From positions 6,696,001-6,760,000 of the forward strand of contig JANTQA010000057.1 in NCBI GenBank assembly GCA_027625915.1: a stretch of DNA of 64,000 nt. The letters run 5' to 3'. The translations under genes were made by a program, and so were the position numbers. The stretch is from Anaeramoeba flamelloides. Lineage: Eukaryota > Metamonada > Anaeramoebidae. The notes under the pieces are model-generated. The model saw nothing but the letters and a program-made list of their open reading frames with translations. It was not told where the DNA came from and ran no database searches. Shown here one piece after another: positions 53,880 to 64,000 of this stretch (the stretch's first letter is position 1; the number at the start of each line of letters is the position of its first letter).

Positions 53880-55193
53880 TTATTTTTTAACTTGATTTTT
53901 GACTGCATTGATTTTTTCTTGTAATGCTTCTTCGTCAGCAAGATAATAGTGCTTGATTGGTTTCATTTCTTCGTTGAGTTCATAAACCAAAGGAACACCT
54001 GTTGGGATATTTAATTTACAAATTTCTTCTTCAGACATGTCGTCAAGATATTTGCAAATGGCACGGAGTGAGTTTCCATGAGCGGCAACAATAACTTTTT
54101 TACCGTTTTTGATTGATGGGACAATTGTTTCGTTCCAGAATGGTAATGCTCTTTCGACAGTGTCTTTTAAACATTCTGTTAATGGTAATTCATCTTCGTT
54201 AAGATCTTTATAAAGTGGATCGTTTCCTGGATATCTTTCGTCTTCCTTTGTAAGTGGTGGTGGTCTATAATCAAAATTAGAATACAAAAGCAAAAAAGAA
54301 AAGAGAACAATACTCAGTTTAATGGGAAAGATTAAAAAATTAAGATTGGTTCTTTTTTTGAAATTTGTTTTGAATGATCATCCATCTCATTATTCAAAAA
54401 TGTAGCAAATTGTCTGAAATGGAATGGGGGTTTGATACAAAAGAAGAAACAAAAAATTAAGAGAAATTAAGTTTTGGGAATTGCTGTTTGAAAAAAGTGA
54501 GGAAGAAAAGGTTTCTCAAGTATTACTCAAACTACTTAAAACAGGCGAACTAGACAGTTTGGGTACCACTTACAAAACCTCATTCAATTAAAAATCAAAT
54601 ATTCAGAAATTGTAAAAAATAAAGTTTGAATCAAAAAAGAAAATTTTTGAATCAAAAGAAAAAAAAAGGAAAAAAAAAGGATGACTAAAAAAAAACAGTT
54701 TTATAAATTATGTCAAAAATTAGTATTGAAAAAAATCTGTTTTATTTTTCGAAAAAAAAGAAAAAAAGTAAATCATAAATTTTTTTTGTTTTTTGTTTTT
54801 TGTTTTTGGTTTTCAAAAAATTTTAAGAACTTACGGTGTTGAATAAGATCTTCTCCAAATCATAACTTGTTCAAGACCTTCTTCTTCGACTGTTTTTGCT
54901 TTATTTTTACCTTGAAGTGCACCATAATGACGTTCATTTAATCTCCAAGATTTGGTGATTGGGATGTTCGATAATTCAAGTTCTTGAAGAACAAGATCTA
55001 AAGTGTCATTTGCTCTCTTTAAAACAGACGTGTAAGCAACATCGAAAGTGTAACCTTTTTCTTTGAGAATAATTCCGCCTTCTTTTGCTTCTTTTTCACC
55101 TTTTTCGCTTAAGGCGACATTGGTCCATCCAGTGAAAACATTTTCTTTGTTCCAGACAGATTCTCCGTGACGAATGAAAACAACCTTGTACAT
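53880..55193 (-). CDS. gpmA: 2,3-bisphosphoglycerate-dependent phosphoglycerate mutase
   Basis: Exons 55193-54835 and 54264-53880. The 570-bp intron (GTAAGT...TTATAG) splits CC|A in [19 protein letters not shown], the exact continuation expected. The product is 247 residues, like bacterial GpmA (about 250). It interconverts 3- and 2-phosphoglycerate in glycolysis through a phosphohistidine. The catalytic His9 lies in [18 protein letters not shown], the second catalytic His181 in [18 protein letters not shown]. Substrate-loop motifs [15 protein letters not shown] and [19 protein letters not shown] are intact. By eye it is very close to enterobacterial GpmA along the whole length, with no N-terminal targeting sequence, so it is probably cytosolic. 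The bacterial-like sequence together with a spliceosomal intron is consistent with an old acquisition or ancestral inheritance; a tree would be needed to say which. The symbol is by similarity. Confidence 0.96.
54265..54834 (-). other. 570-bp intron of the phosphoglycerate mutase gene
   Basis: Canonical GTAAGT...TATAG ends. It carries the word ACTAGACAGTTTGGGTACCA (near 54550), also found as TTAGACAGTTTTAGGTACCA near 29545 in the ENT intron. Confidence 0.85.
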
Positions 55194-55919
55194 TTTATTT
55201 TGATTAAGAAGAGTGATAATAAAAAAAATGAATTATATTTGTTATTTTGGGGGAATTTACGGACTATTATACTTTTAAGGACAATGGTTCTTACTTTTAA
55301 TAATAAATACAAATTTATTGAATTAAAAGAGTGTTGAGTCAAGAAATCTTATAGAAATATTAAAATTTCATTTTTTTTCAAATTGTTTCTATTTGTTGGA
55401 AAGTATTTTTACTATTTGAATTTGAAATTTATTCCCAAAAATTTTGAAAATCAAAATTATCCTATGCGGGGTTATTCCATTTTATTTCCAAGTAGTATAT
55501 AGTTTAATATAAGTGTATATAAATACTTGAAGATCAAATAGAATGTAAGATATACCAATTCGAACAAAGTAGATTTTGAGTTAACAAAATACAATTAGGA
55601 AAATATTTTGAAAAAAAAATTAAAGATTTGCTAATTTTATACTTTTTGATAACTACATTTTTAATAAATACTATTTATTAATAAAATATATTTGATAAAA
55701 AAATTATTTTGAAAGATATTTTACAAATACAGTTGAAAAATCCAATTTTCAAGTAATATTTTTTTTAATTTAATAGTAAAAAATTTGAAAACTTTTTTGC
55801 TTCATAGTTAAGAGGTTATTTTATTATATTTCAAAAGTATTTTAAATCTGATGAATATCTTTCAAATAGATAATCAATTATTTTGACTATGAAAGAATTA
55901 CCTGTTCTTTTAAATTTGA
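55194..55919. other. 5' flank of the phosphoglycerate mutase gene
   Basis: AT-rich; no gene seen. Confidence 0.4.
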
Positions 55920-56665
55920 AAAAATATTTTTCTTTGATTTTCCTTTAGGATTTTTTTAATTTTTGTAATAAACATAAAATTTAAGAAATAAATTTTTGGT
56001 TTTGTCTAAAAAGTATAGAAAAAAAAAACTTAGGACACTATTTGTTAGCTTTTACATAATTTAAAAGAATAGAGTAAAACCATATATTTTTCTCAATTCT
56101 TTTGAATTCTGGAAAACCACCTTTAGCTTTTCTTGGCTTTTCTGTTTATTTGTAAAATCAATAGCTTTTACCGATAAAACGGAAAACATCAAAAAAACCT
56201 TGAAAACTTGACAGATAAAACAGAAAACCTCAAAAAAGTACCGCCATGTTTTTTATATTAAGAAATAAAGAAAAAATTTTTATAATTTTCAGTTTATTTC
56301 AAGAATTTAAAACAAATTAAAAAATCATTTGCACTCTACGTTAATTGACTATACTTGACGGAGACTTTCACTATCTATTATCAGTTTTTTTTCTCTGTAT
56401 TTGAGTTTTTAGATGATAAGAGTGTTTTCAAAACTATTAGTTATTATCTCTTGAAAAAAATATCCTAAAGTTGAGTTTTAAGAAAATTCATTCTAACATC
56501 TCTTTAAAAAAATTTACCCCAAAATAGACCTTTTTTTCTCTAATAGAGAAATTTTCAAACCGTAGTACTAATTAACAACAATAAATACAACAGCCCCAAG
56601 ATTTTTAAATCGTGGAATGTTGATTATTGTGAATAAAATCAAGTAACAAGGATGAAATGACAAGT
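55920..56665 (-). repeat. Long dispersed repeat, inverted copy of 1795-2570
   Basis: The reverse complement runs colinear with 1795-2570. Blocks include CCGTAGTACTAATTAACAAC, AACAATAAATACAACAGCC, AACTATTAGTTATTATCTCT, GGAAAACCACCTTTAGC and TTGAATTCTGGAAAACC. Confidence 0.6.
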
Positions 56666-58519
56666 TAAGTTATCGATTTGTCTAACTTTTTTTTTCAATT
56701 TTTTACTTTCATACTAGTGAAATATACAACAATATTTATATTTTTACGAAAAATGATAAAAAATATCTAAAAAATATATCAAAAATGTTAACAAACCTAA
56801 AATAATTAAATGAAAAAAATATAAATTATTGTATAATGAAACACAATATTATTATATCTTATTAATAATTTATTGTTATTTATCTAAACATATATAAATA
56901 CAATATTGTAAAAATTAACAAGAATAAATCCAAAAACAAAAAAATGTAAATTCTAATTTTTAAAATGAGATGGACAGATTTTTTATCATTGAAAGTTCCG
57001 CGAAAAAAGGTTAATAATAAGATTATTTTTAATAATTATATTCACGTTAATAAGGCATACTTAGACTCAAATTTCTTAATGTTTATTTGTTTTTCCAAAG
57101 ATCTTTTTTTTTCAACTTTCTGGAATATCAAAATACAAATTTCACAAAAAAAAAAACCAAAAAAGAAAAAAGAAGAAGAAAATGAAAATGGAAAAGGAAA
57201 CAATTCCAAAATCCACCAAAAAAGAAAAAAAAAAAGAAAAATAAAAGAAAAAGTAAAACAGAAATTTGCCAAATTAGAAAAAATGATTCTAATCTCATCA
57301 AAATTGAAAATTTTTTTGATAAGAAAAGTGACAAAATCAAACAAAACCACTTCCAATAGCATTTTAAAGTGGGTCAAAATTTCTGAAAAATAAATAGGAT
57401 ACCATTATTCAAAATAGTGCGGTGAGAAAAAATATCAACCATTTGAAGTTATATTGAAAGAAAAAAAGTAATGATTTAAACTCACTTATGCTGTTATTTC
57501 CCTCAATCAAAAACTAAAAAATCATTGTCATATTTTCAAACAAACTAAAGTAAATTTTTAAGAGATTTTAAATGATGAACACCCTTTTTATATTTCAAGG
57601 AACAATAAAATGAAAAAAAAAAAAAAAAGCCTCATAAAATTATAAAATTCACGTACACAACAAATAATAAAAGAAGTAAAAAAAAAACAATTTTTTTTTC
57701 TACTTTGTTTATGTTGTATTTTGAGGTCAATTTTTTCCTCAAAATATATTTCTTTAATCAGAATCAATCACATGAATTTATTGTCAATATTTTGTTAAAT
57801 AATTGGAATGTAGAGTTTGGTTACGAACGAGTATATCATATTAATCAATAATAAATAATTATTGAAGAATAAAGGAAGTTGATTAATTTATATATATATG
57901 TATATATAAAACTTTTATTAAAAATAGGCAAAAATTAGAATAAAACCCAAAAATTCAAGCATCATAGAGTTGTTTATAAAATGAAAAAAAATATATTTAT
58001 TTTTGTAGGATTATTACATGGGCTTTAAGAAAACACAATCTTGATAGATAAAAAATTACAAGAAGAAAAGTTTTAGACTTTAACTAAAACTAAATTAATA
58101 AATCCCAAACTTGAACATTTAAAAAAATGGGAAGTTGTGTGTTTATTAAGAATCACAACTTTTAAAAAAAGTATTTCTTAATTAAATTCACTATTGTGTA
58201 AAAAATAATTGTTTTATGCAATTATTCTATTGTAGAATTTATCATTTTTTATACAATGATCCCATAATATAACACATTATTATAAAAATATTAAAAACAG
58301 ATTATTGTAAACAATCAAATTTGATTTTTGAAATATTTGTATAATTTTCTTATTTTATTGTTTTTTAATTTAAGATCTTGTCCTTAAAATGATTTATCTT
58401 TTGATATTTTTTTTTTGAAAAATATTCTAATGAAATAAGCTATTGAATTATTCTTATTATTATTCTATTTTTTCTTTTGTTACATTCATTTCCACATTTT
58501 TAAATACCTATTTCAAAAA
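56666..58519. other. AT-rich intergenic DNA
   Basis: No gene is strongly supported. A Lys-rich open frame at 56965-57393 is discussed under rejected items. A (TA)n tract lies at about 57890-57909. Confidence 0.35.
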
Positions 58520-58798
58520 TTTTAATTCATTTTATGTATGTTTTTTTCTATTTGTTTATCAATCTCATTTTCCATTCTGTTTTTCAATTCCTTTCCCTTT
58601 TCATTTCCCTTTCCATTTTCATTTTCAATTAATCATTATCATTATCATTTTCCCTTTCTTTTCTTTATCATTATCACTATCATTATCACTATCATTATCT
58701 TTTTCTATATTGAGTTTTCCACCACTTTCAATTTTTTTGCTGTTATCTAATTCTTCATTTTTATATCCCTATTTTTTCCTATTATCTTCCCGTTTTGG
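58520..58798 (-). pseudogene. Decayed duplicate of the USP low-complexity segment, beyond the stop
   Basis: Read on the minus strand past the USP stop, the sequence still resembles the internal USP segment at about 60690-60860: PKREDNRKK, KNEELD, then a DNDSDNDSDND run and KGKW/KGKE-type repeats, in shifting frames. It looks like the tail of a segmental duplication that the present stop codon has cut off. Confidence 0.5.
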
Positions 58799-59914
58799 TC
58801 AGATTTGGTCTTTTTCTTGCTTTTGAATTTCTTTTTGTTGGCTTGTTTTATTTATTTTATTTATATCTTGTTGTTCATTTCCATTTTCAATTTCCAATTT
58901 GATATCATTTTTTTTATTTTTCATCTTTTCATCTTGGATTTCTTTTTCCTCAATACCGTTTTTTATTTTAATTGGATATTTTTTAATATTTTGTTCTGTA
59001 TATTCATTTGTGTTATCAACTTTCCTCAAACCAAATAACCTGATTTGTATTTTTTCTTTCTTCTCCTCCCCACCCCTCCCCATTTCCTTCTCTCTCCCCA
59101 TTTCTCTTTCCTTCACCCACACCTTCTCTTTTCCACACTCCACACTCTTCCCCTTCTCACCCCCCATTTCTCTTTCTTTTTCCTTCTCTTTTCTTATTTC
59201 CCCTTGATCAAATTTTGGAAAGATTATTCTTATTTTTGGATCTTTATCAAAAGAGTTTTGAATTTTATTAGATTCTATTCGATTTTGACGTATTTTACAA
59301 ATATTATCAAGAATTTTTTTTTTCGAGTTATTGTTTTTCTTTACTTTTTGATAGACTAAAACATATGCTGATTTAGTTTTAACATCTTTAAAATCATGAG
59401 TTTGAGTAACACTTGAGTCGTCATATTGATACCATTTATTATTTGTCAAATTTTTGGCAAAGGCGGTATAGTGCCCACCATACAAGCCACCAAAATGGTT
59501 TGAAATTGCTGCTAATTTATAAACACCTTCTTCTTTATTCTTACCAATGATTTTTTTTCTTAAATCGAGAATTTGTGGGAAATTAACCATTGTAGTTATT
59601 TTTTTTTTATTAAAGACACTAAATCTTTTTAAATGGATGATCAGCATTTCTGGCATTTCCCATAAATCAAATTTCTTCCAAGCTCGTACATGGTTTTTAC
59701 AATTGGAACAATACCACATATCTTGTTTAGATAATTGTTCTTCTTTTAAAAATTGTAAAAAACATTTTTCAATGTTAATCTCAGAATTTTTCTTTGTTTT
59801 TGAACATTTTGGATAATTTGGATCAATTGAATCATTTCGATCATTGATACTATTCAATTTATCATCATTCCAATCATCATCATCATCATCCTCTTCATCT
59901 ATTGAATTATTTTG

Positions 59915-59980
<66 letters not shown>

Positions 59981-62341
59981 TATTTTATTTTTTTTCGAAT
60001 TTATCAATTTTTCTTCCTCTATTACATTTATCTGAAATAATTCTTGATTTAAAATAGGATTTTCCCCAATAAATAAATTCGGATTCCACTGTAATAAAAA
60101 AACAGTATCTTCTGTTATTTTAATCATTTCATCTTCATTGACCCCATCATATTTTTTAATACATAATAGTCCAGTTTTATTCATCAAACATATCTTATAA
60201 AATGGTCTAAAAACCTTTTCTCCAAATCCCCAAAAATTCCAAATTGTTTTTTGTGGTTTTTGTTTTTTAATTTGATTATAAACTGGATAATCATAGGGAT
60301 TAATTCTATCTTGAAACCTTTTATTATTTTTATTTTTTTGTAATTTTTTGGAGTAATAATAAAAATATTCATCTGCTTTTGATCTAAATGTTTTTTTTTT
60401 TTTTTTTTTTTGTTCAATTTGTTTTTGGCTTTGGTCATCTTTTTCATTTTCATTTTCATTTTCATCTTGTTCCATATCTTCATCTTCATCTTCATCTTCA
60501 TCTTCGTCTTCGTCTTCATCTTCTCTTTCTCTTCCGTTTCCATTCACATCCTCTTTTTCACTATCGATTTCAATTGAATTTTTTCTTTTTTTATTTTTTT
60601 GTGATTCCAGAAAGTATTTATAAAAATATTCATCTGCTTTTGATCTTAAAGGTTGTTTTTTTTGTTCAATTTGTTCAATTTGGTTTTGGTTTTCATTTCC
60701 ATTTTCTTTTCCATTTTCATTTTCCTTTTCGTTATCAGTATCATTATCATTATCATTATCATCTTGTTTTTCCTTTTCTATATATTTGTTTTTATCTAAT
60801 TCTTCATTTTTTAATCCCTGATTTTTCCTATTATCTTCTCGTTTTGGTCCGATTTGGTCTTTTTCTTCCCTTTGAATTTCTTTTTGTTGTATTGTTTTAT
60901 TTATACCTTCTTTTTTATTTAAATCTTCTTTTTTATTTTTCATTTTAATTTCTATTTCTATTTCTATTTCTATTTCCTTTTCATTATCTTTTTGTGCTGT
61001 CTTTTCTGTTTCTTTTTGTTTATTGGTTTTATTTACATCTTCTTTTTTAATTTCGATTTCTCTGTCTTTTTCTTTTTGGGATATTTGTATCTTTATCCTT
61101 TTTTCGATTCCCATTTTATCTTCATCCCCTTTTGTTATTTCTTCTCTCTCCTTTCCTCCTTTTTCCTTTTCATTTAGATCCATATTTTCATTTTCATTTT
61201 TGTTTGTATTTTCACTTTTCACTTTTTCTTTTTCTTTTTCTTTTTCTTTTTCTTTTTCTTTTTCTTTTTCTTTTTCTTTTTCTTTTTCTTTTTTTTTTTT
61301 TTTCTTTTTCTTTCTGTTTTGTATCTTTTACACTTTCATTTTTTCCATTTTTTAATTTGTTTTTAATTTTTTTTTTTCTTAAAATTTCTTTTTCTTTCCA
61401 TAATTGATAATTTTTTTTATCTTCTTCTTCACTTGGAAGAAGATTTAAATTAAGATAAGCATTAATTTTTGAATCAATCATTTTTTGTAATTTTTTAAGA
61501 CTTATTTCACCCTTATTATATCTTAAAATAATGGGAATTCCAAATGTAGATTTGACAATCCTCCTTAAATAAGCCAATTTCGGTTTTGAACATTGTTGAT
61601 GAAATATTTTAATAAATATTTTATCTGTTTTTTTATTATTATTATCTTTTTTGTTTTCATTATCTTTTTGTGCTCTCTTTTGAATTTCTTTTTGTTGATT
61701 TGTTTTATTTACACCTTCTTTTTTATTTAAATCTTCTTTTTTATTTACATCTTCATTTTTATTTACATTTTCTATGTCTTTTTCCTTTTGGGATAGTTGT
61801 ACTTTTATCTTTTTTTCAATTTTCATTTTATTTTCATACCTTCTTTTTATTTCTTCTTCTTCCCTCCTCTCATCTTCTTTCTTAACCTTTTCAATACTTT
61901 CTACCATTTCTATTTCCATTTCTTTCACCCCCTCTTCATTTTTCATTTCATCTTTATTTAATTTTGAATTGGCTTCTTCTTTGACAATTTCAAATGCAAA
62001 TAATTCGTCATAAGAATTTATATTAAATAATTGATGATCAGCTCTCAAAATATCAGCTATTTTATTATTATATACTTTTGTTAATACTAAATTTTCTTGT
62101 TTAACGCCACACCGATTACTAATTTCTTCAATTAAACCATGAATCCCATTTATAATTTTTGATTTAATAAAATATTTGATATGCTTTTTTTTGGGATCTT
62201 TGACAATAATAGTGATTTGAAATTTCCAATATTCTGAACTTGGTAATGGTAAACTTAAAAACAGAAATGGATCAAAGGTAATTGAGATTTTATTACAATT
62301 TGGACAGGATACTCTACTTTTCAATTGGCCAGTGAAAGTAT
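58799..62341 (-). CDS. Ubiquitin-specific protease, USP4/11/15 type, 3' part; frame broken once
   Basis: The last exon starts after acceptor AAATTAG at 62342 and ends at TGA 58801-58799. The first part (62341 to about 61300) encodes LKSRVSCPNCNKIS, then FDPFLFLSLPLP, a USP4/15-like zinc-ribbon and UBL-like segment, then a Lys/Glu-rich insert. The C-terminal catalytic half is at about 59350-59820: MWYCSNCKNHVRAWKKFDLW, MLIIHLKRFSVF, catalytic His in GGLYGGHYTAFAKN, and YQYDDSSVT. About 500 residues of KE-, DN- and poly-Asn-rich sequence separate them. The frame changes inside an AAAAAG hexamer/A-run tract (61219-61315), where lysine-rich peptides can be read in more than one frame; one base of slippage there is the likely cause. 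The Cys-box exon, which must lie upstream at higher coordinates, is not found in the window. The family removes ubiquitin from proteins. Family call firm; substrate unknown. Confidence 0.88.
59926..59981. repeat. (ATT)n microsatellite coding poly-Asn
   Basis: About 18 ATT triplets (AAT on the coding strand) encode a run of Asn inside the USP insert. Confidence 0.9.
61219..61315. repeat. (TTTTTC)n hexamer tract with T-run, in the USP gene
   Basis: About twelve TTTTTC units followed by a T-run. On the coding strand (AAAAAG)n reads Lys-Glu repeats in one frame and Arg-Lys repeats in another. The USP reading frame changes here. Confidence 0.9.
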
Positions 62342-62639
62342 CTAATTTATTAAATAAGTGTTATGTACAATGTTATAAATAAATTATAATAATCAAAATA
62401 AAAATGATGATTAAAATTTTGTATTTTATATAAAAAAAACAAAAAAAAGTATAAAATATTGAATTTTCAAAAAAAAAATACACCAAAACTGATAAATCAA
62501 AAATTAAAAAAAAATAATTTGTTTTTAATTAAATTTATTTCTTTTTTAATATTTCATATTACTCTGAGAAGGATAAAAACTGATATAATTTCTAAAATTA
62601 TTATTATTATTAATAATTTAACTTTTTTTCTTAAAATCT

Positions 62640-62840
62640 AGTAACATATAAGTTATTTTCAAAAAAGTGTTACAATTTGTTTTACATTTCTTAGAAATTT
62701 CTCTTTGTTAGTGATTCTATTCATAAACTGGTAATATCAAATTAAGTTGAATATTAATATTGATTCAATTAAAACATACTGTATTTATTTCAAACATGTC
62801 TGGAATTTTTATGAATAGTAAACATTAAGAGAAATCACAA
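62640..62840 (+). repeat. Dispersed repeat, copy 3
   Basis: See 38330-38500. It shares CTATTCATAAACTGGTAATA, TCAAATTAAGTTGAATATTA and GATTCAATTAAAACATACTG. Confidence 0.55.
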
Positions 62841-63509
62841 AAATCACAGAAAGAATAGAATAACACAGAATCTGAAAATGAAAAGCATTGACCATTAATA
62901 AAAAAAAAAAAAAAAAAAAATAGAGAGTTTGAGATAAAATAAAAGTACTAATCACAAAAAAAGTTTTTGCAATACAACCTTAAATTCAAGATTTTTCTTG
63001 ATTAATTTATTATTTAAAGATTTGTTGAAAAAATTTAACAATGTTTTAAGATCAGATAAATGGTTAATCGGATCTCGATATTAAAGGATATATCTAAATT
63101 GTTTTTATTGATTTGATTGATAATAAAACAATGAATTATTTTTTGGGATTAATTTCTTTCTTCTTTAAATTGTAATTACTTTTCTTTCTAGATTTCTCTA
63201 CTTCAAAGGTTTTTGTCATTTTCTGTGATTTGTGTGAATTTCCTTAAAGTTAACAATTGAAAATTTTGTTTAACTTTTTTTCTACAATGGTAATAATTGT
63301 TCAATTAGAATATTGATTTCATTTTATTTTCATTCTAAATTTAAAGAACATAACTCAAGCTCACGTGATTTTTGTAATGCCTATGTTTAATTCTAATTTA
63401 ATAAACAATACAATATTCCATTTTTTTCCTGGCCGAATCTTTCTTTTATATTGAGAAGAAGAAAGTAAGAAAGGAAAAAGATCAAATTGGTCACTTGCTA
63501 ATATTGAGG

Positions 63510-63650
63510 TACTGAAACACGAAAGTATGAGCAACTTGAAAATAAAACCGAAAAAGCAAAGGCAAAAAATGAAAAAGATCTTTTCAAATCAAATCAGAAA
63601 GAAAAAAAAGAAATTACAACGATTAAACAACGATTCCCAAATGAACATTC
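63510..63650 (+). pseudogene. Coiled-coil-like coding relic
   Basis: A + strand frame after an ACACGAAAG site encodes YEQLENKTEKAKAKNEKDLF, then SNQKEKKEITTIKQRF, ending at TGA near 63647. The texture resembles a coiled coil of the kind seen in BAR/F-BAR proteins. There is no start, no neighbouring exon, and less AT-biased codons than the flanks. A second overlapping frame begins with ATG at 63528 (47 codons, very basic), but I trust it less. Confidence 0.25.
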
Positions 63651-64000
63651 ATGATCAATTATCAAATTAAATTAAATCAATCAAAAGTGTATTGTTTGTG
63701 ATTTCGGGTGTTCTTAATTAAAAATACCTTGTTTTTTTTTTTTTTGATTTTTTGCCAATTGCTTCTTATAAACTTTTTAACTCTTTTTAAATTTCAATTT
63801 TTTTTCTTTTTCTTTTTTCCTTTTTTATTTTCAATTTTTTGTTTTTGCTTTTTAAACATAAAAAAAAAATTGGATATGTATTTCCCTTGAAACAATCGTG
63901 AAATCAATGATTTTACGCTGAAATTACCTTTGAGGAAATTTAAGTAAAAGGACATTTCGAGTTTATTTTACACTTTTTCATAAATAAAATAAAAAAAAAT

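Larger units (their letters stand above)
62342..64000. other. Upstream intron or flank of the USP gene, with repeats
   Basis: The acceptor at 62342 implies that this is at least partly intron of the USP gene. No exon carrying the catalytic Cys box is visible. It contains a dispersed repeat (62640-62840), opposed AGAAATCACA words (62831 and 63235), and a coding-like relic near 63510-63650. Confidence 0.5.

Noticed and set aside
56965-57393. 142-codon + strand frame, very Lys-rich in its second half
   Set aside because: The first half is AT-driven hydrophobic filler and the second half is a poly-Lys tract that is open in several frames. No homologous motif, no coding-like codon choice and no intron signals make it convincing.
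61023-61407. Phe/Ser- and Phe/Leu-rich frames on the + strand
   Set aside because: Shadows of the KE-rich USP coding strand and its (AAAAAG)n tract.

Overview
This is nuclear DNA from a very AT-rich eukaryote, most likely a free-living protist. Protein-coding genes use the standard code, since long frames keep CAA/CAG for glutamine and end in TAA or TGA. They are interrupted by GT...AG introns with GTATGT or GTAAG-like donors. The proteins are loaded with Lys/Glu/Asn/Asp low-complexity inserts, and by eye the intergenic DNA is far richer in A+T than the genes. An Anaeramoeba-like or amoebozoan amoeba would fit, but the lineage is inference. No prokaryotic gene, tRNA, rRNA or CRISPR array was seen.

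Layout. (1) 6-558, +: short basic protein with an acidic tail, two exons, unidentified. (2) 3598-5984, +: bromodomain-NET (BET-type) chromatin reader, broken once in an A-run in this sequence. (3) 5.98-10.17 kb: repeat-rich, with MITE-like elements and two kinds of coding relic. (4) 10170-18915, -: about 1512-residue coiled-coil protein ending in four calponin-homology domains (fimbrin core), read across a 4.2-kb intron. (5) 20.2-22.6 kb: a MITE abutting a Tc1-like DNA transposon (DD34E). (6) 26640-30550, -: equilibrative nucleoside transporter, three exons. (7) 32833-37908, +: bystin (Enp1, 40S ribosome biogenesis), three exons with a 3.6-kb intron. (8) 41291-46021, -: 1576-residue single-exon protein that I read as an array of PH-like modules. 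(9) 49073-51196, -: cytosolic-type arginyl-tRNA synthetase. (10) 53880-55193, -: cofactor-dependent phosphoglycerate mutase, two exons. (11) 58799-62341, -: ubiquitin-specific protease of the USP4/11/15 type, its catalytic domain split by a very large KE/DN-rich insert; the 5' part lies outside or is not found.

The genes are ordinary housekeeping functions (chromatin, cytoskeleton, transport, ribosome assembly, translation, glycolysis, deubiquitination) with no operon-like grouping. The space between them, and the three long introns, is colonised by small inverted-repeat elements: at least four families with recognisable termini plus several older dispersed repeats, some in inverted copies tens of kb apart. 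The most noteworthy points are the giant PH-like array protein, the fimbrin core on a long coiled coil, the three genes whose frame breaks in A-rich tracts, and a MITE family whose ends resemble those of the neighbouring Tc1-like transposon.
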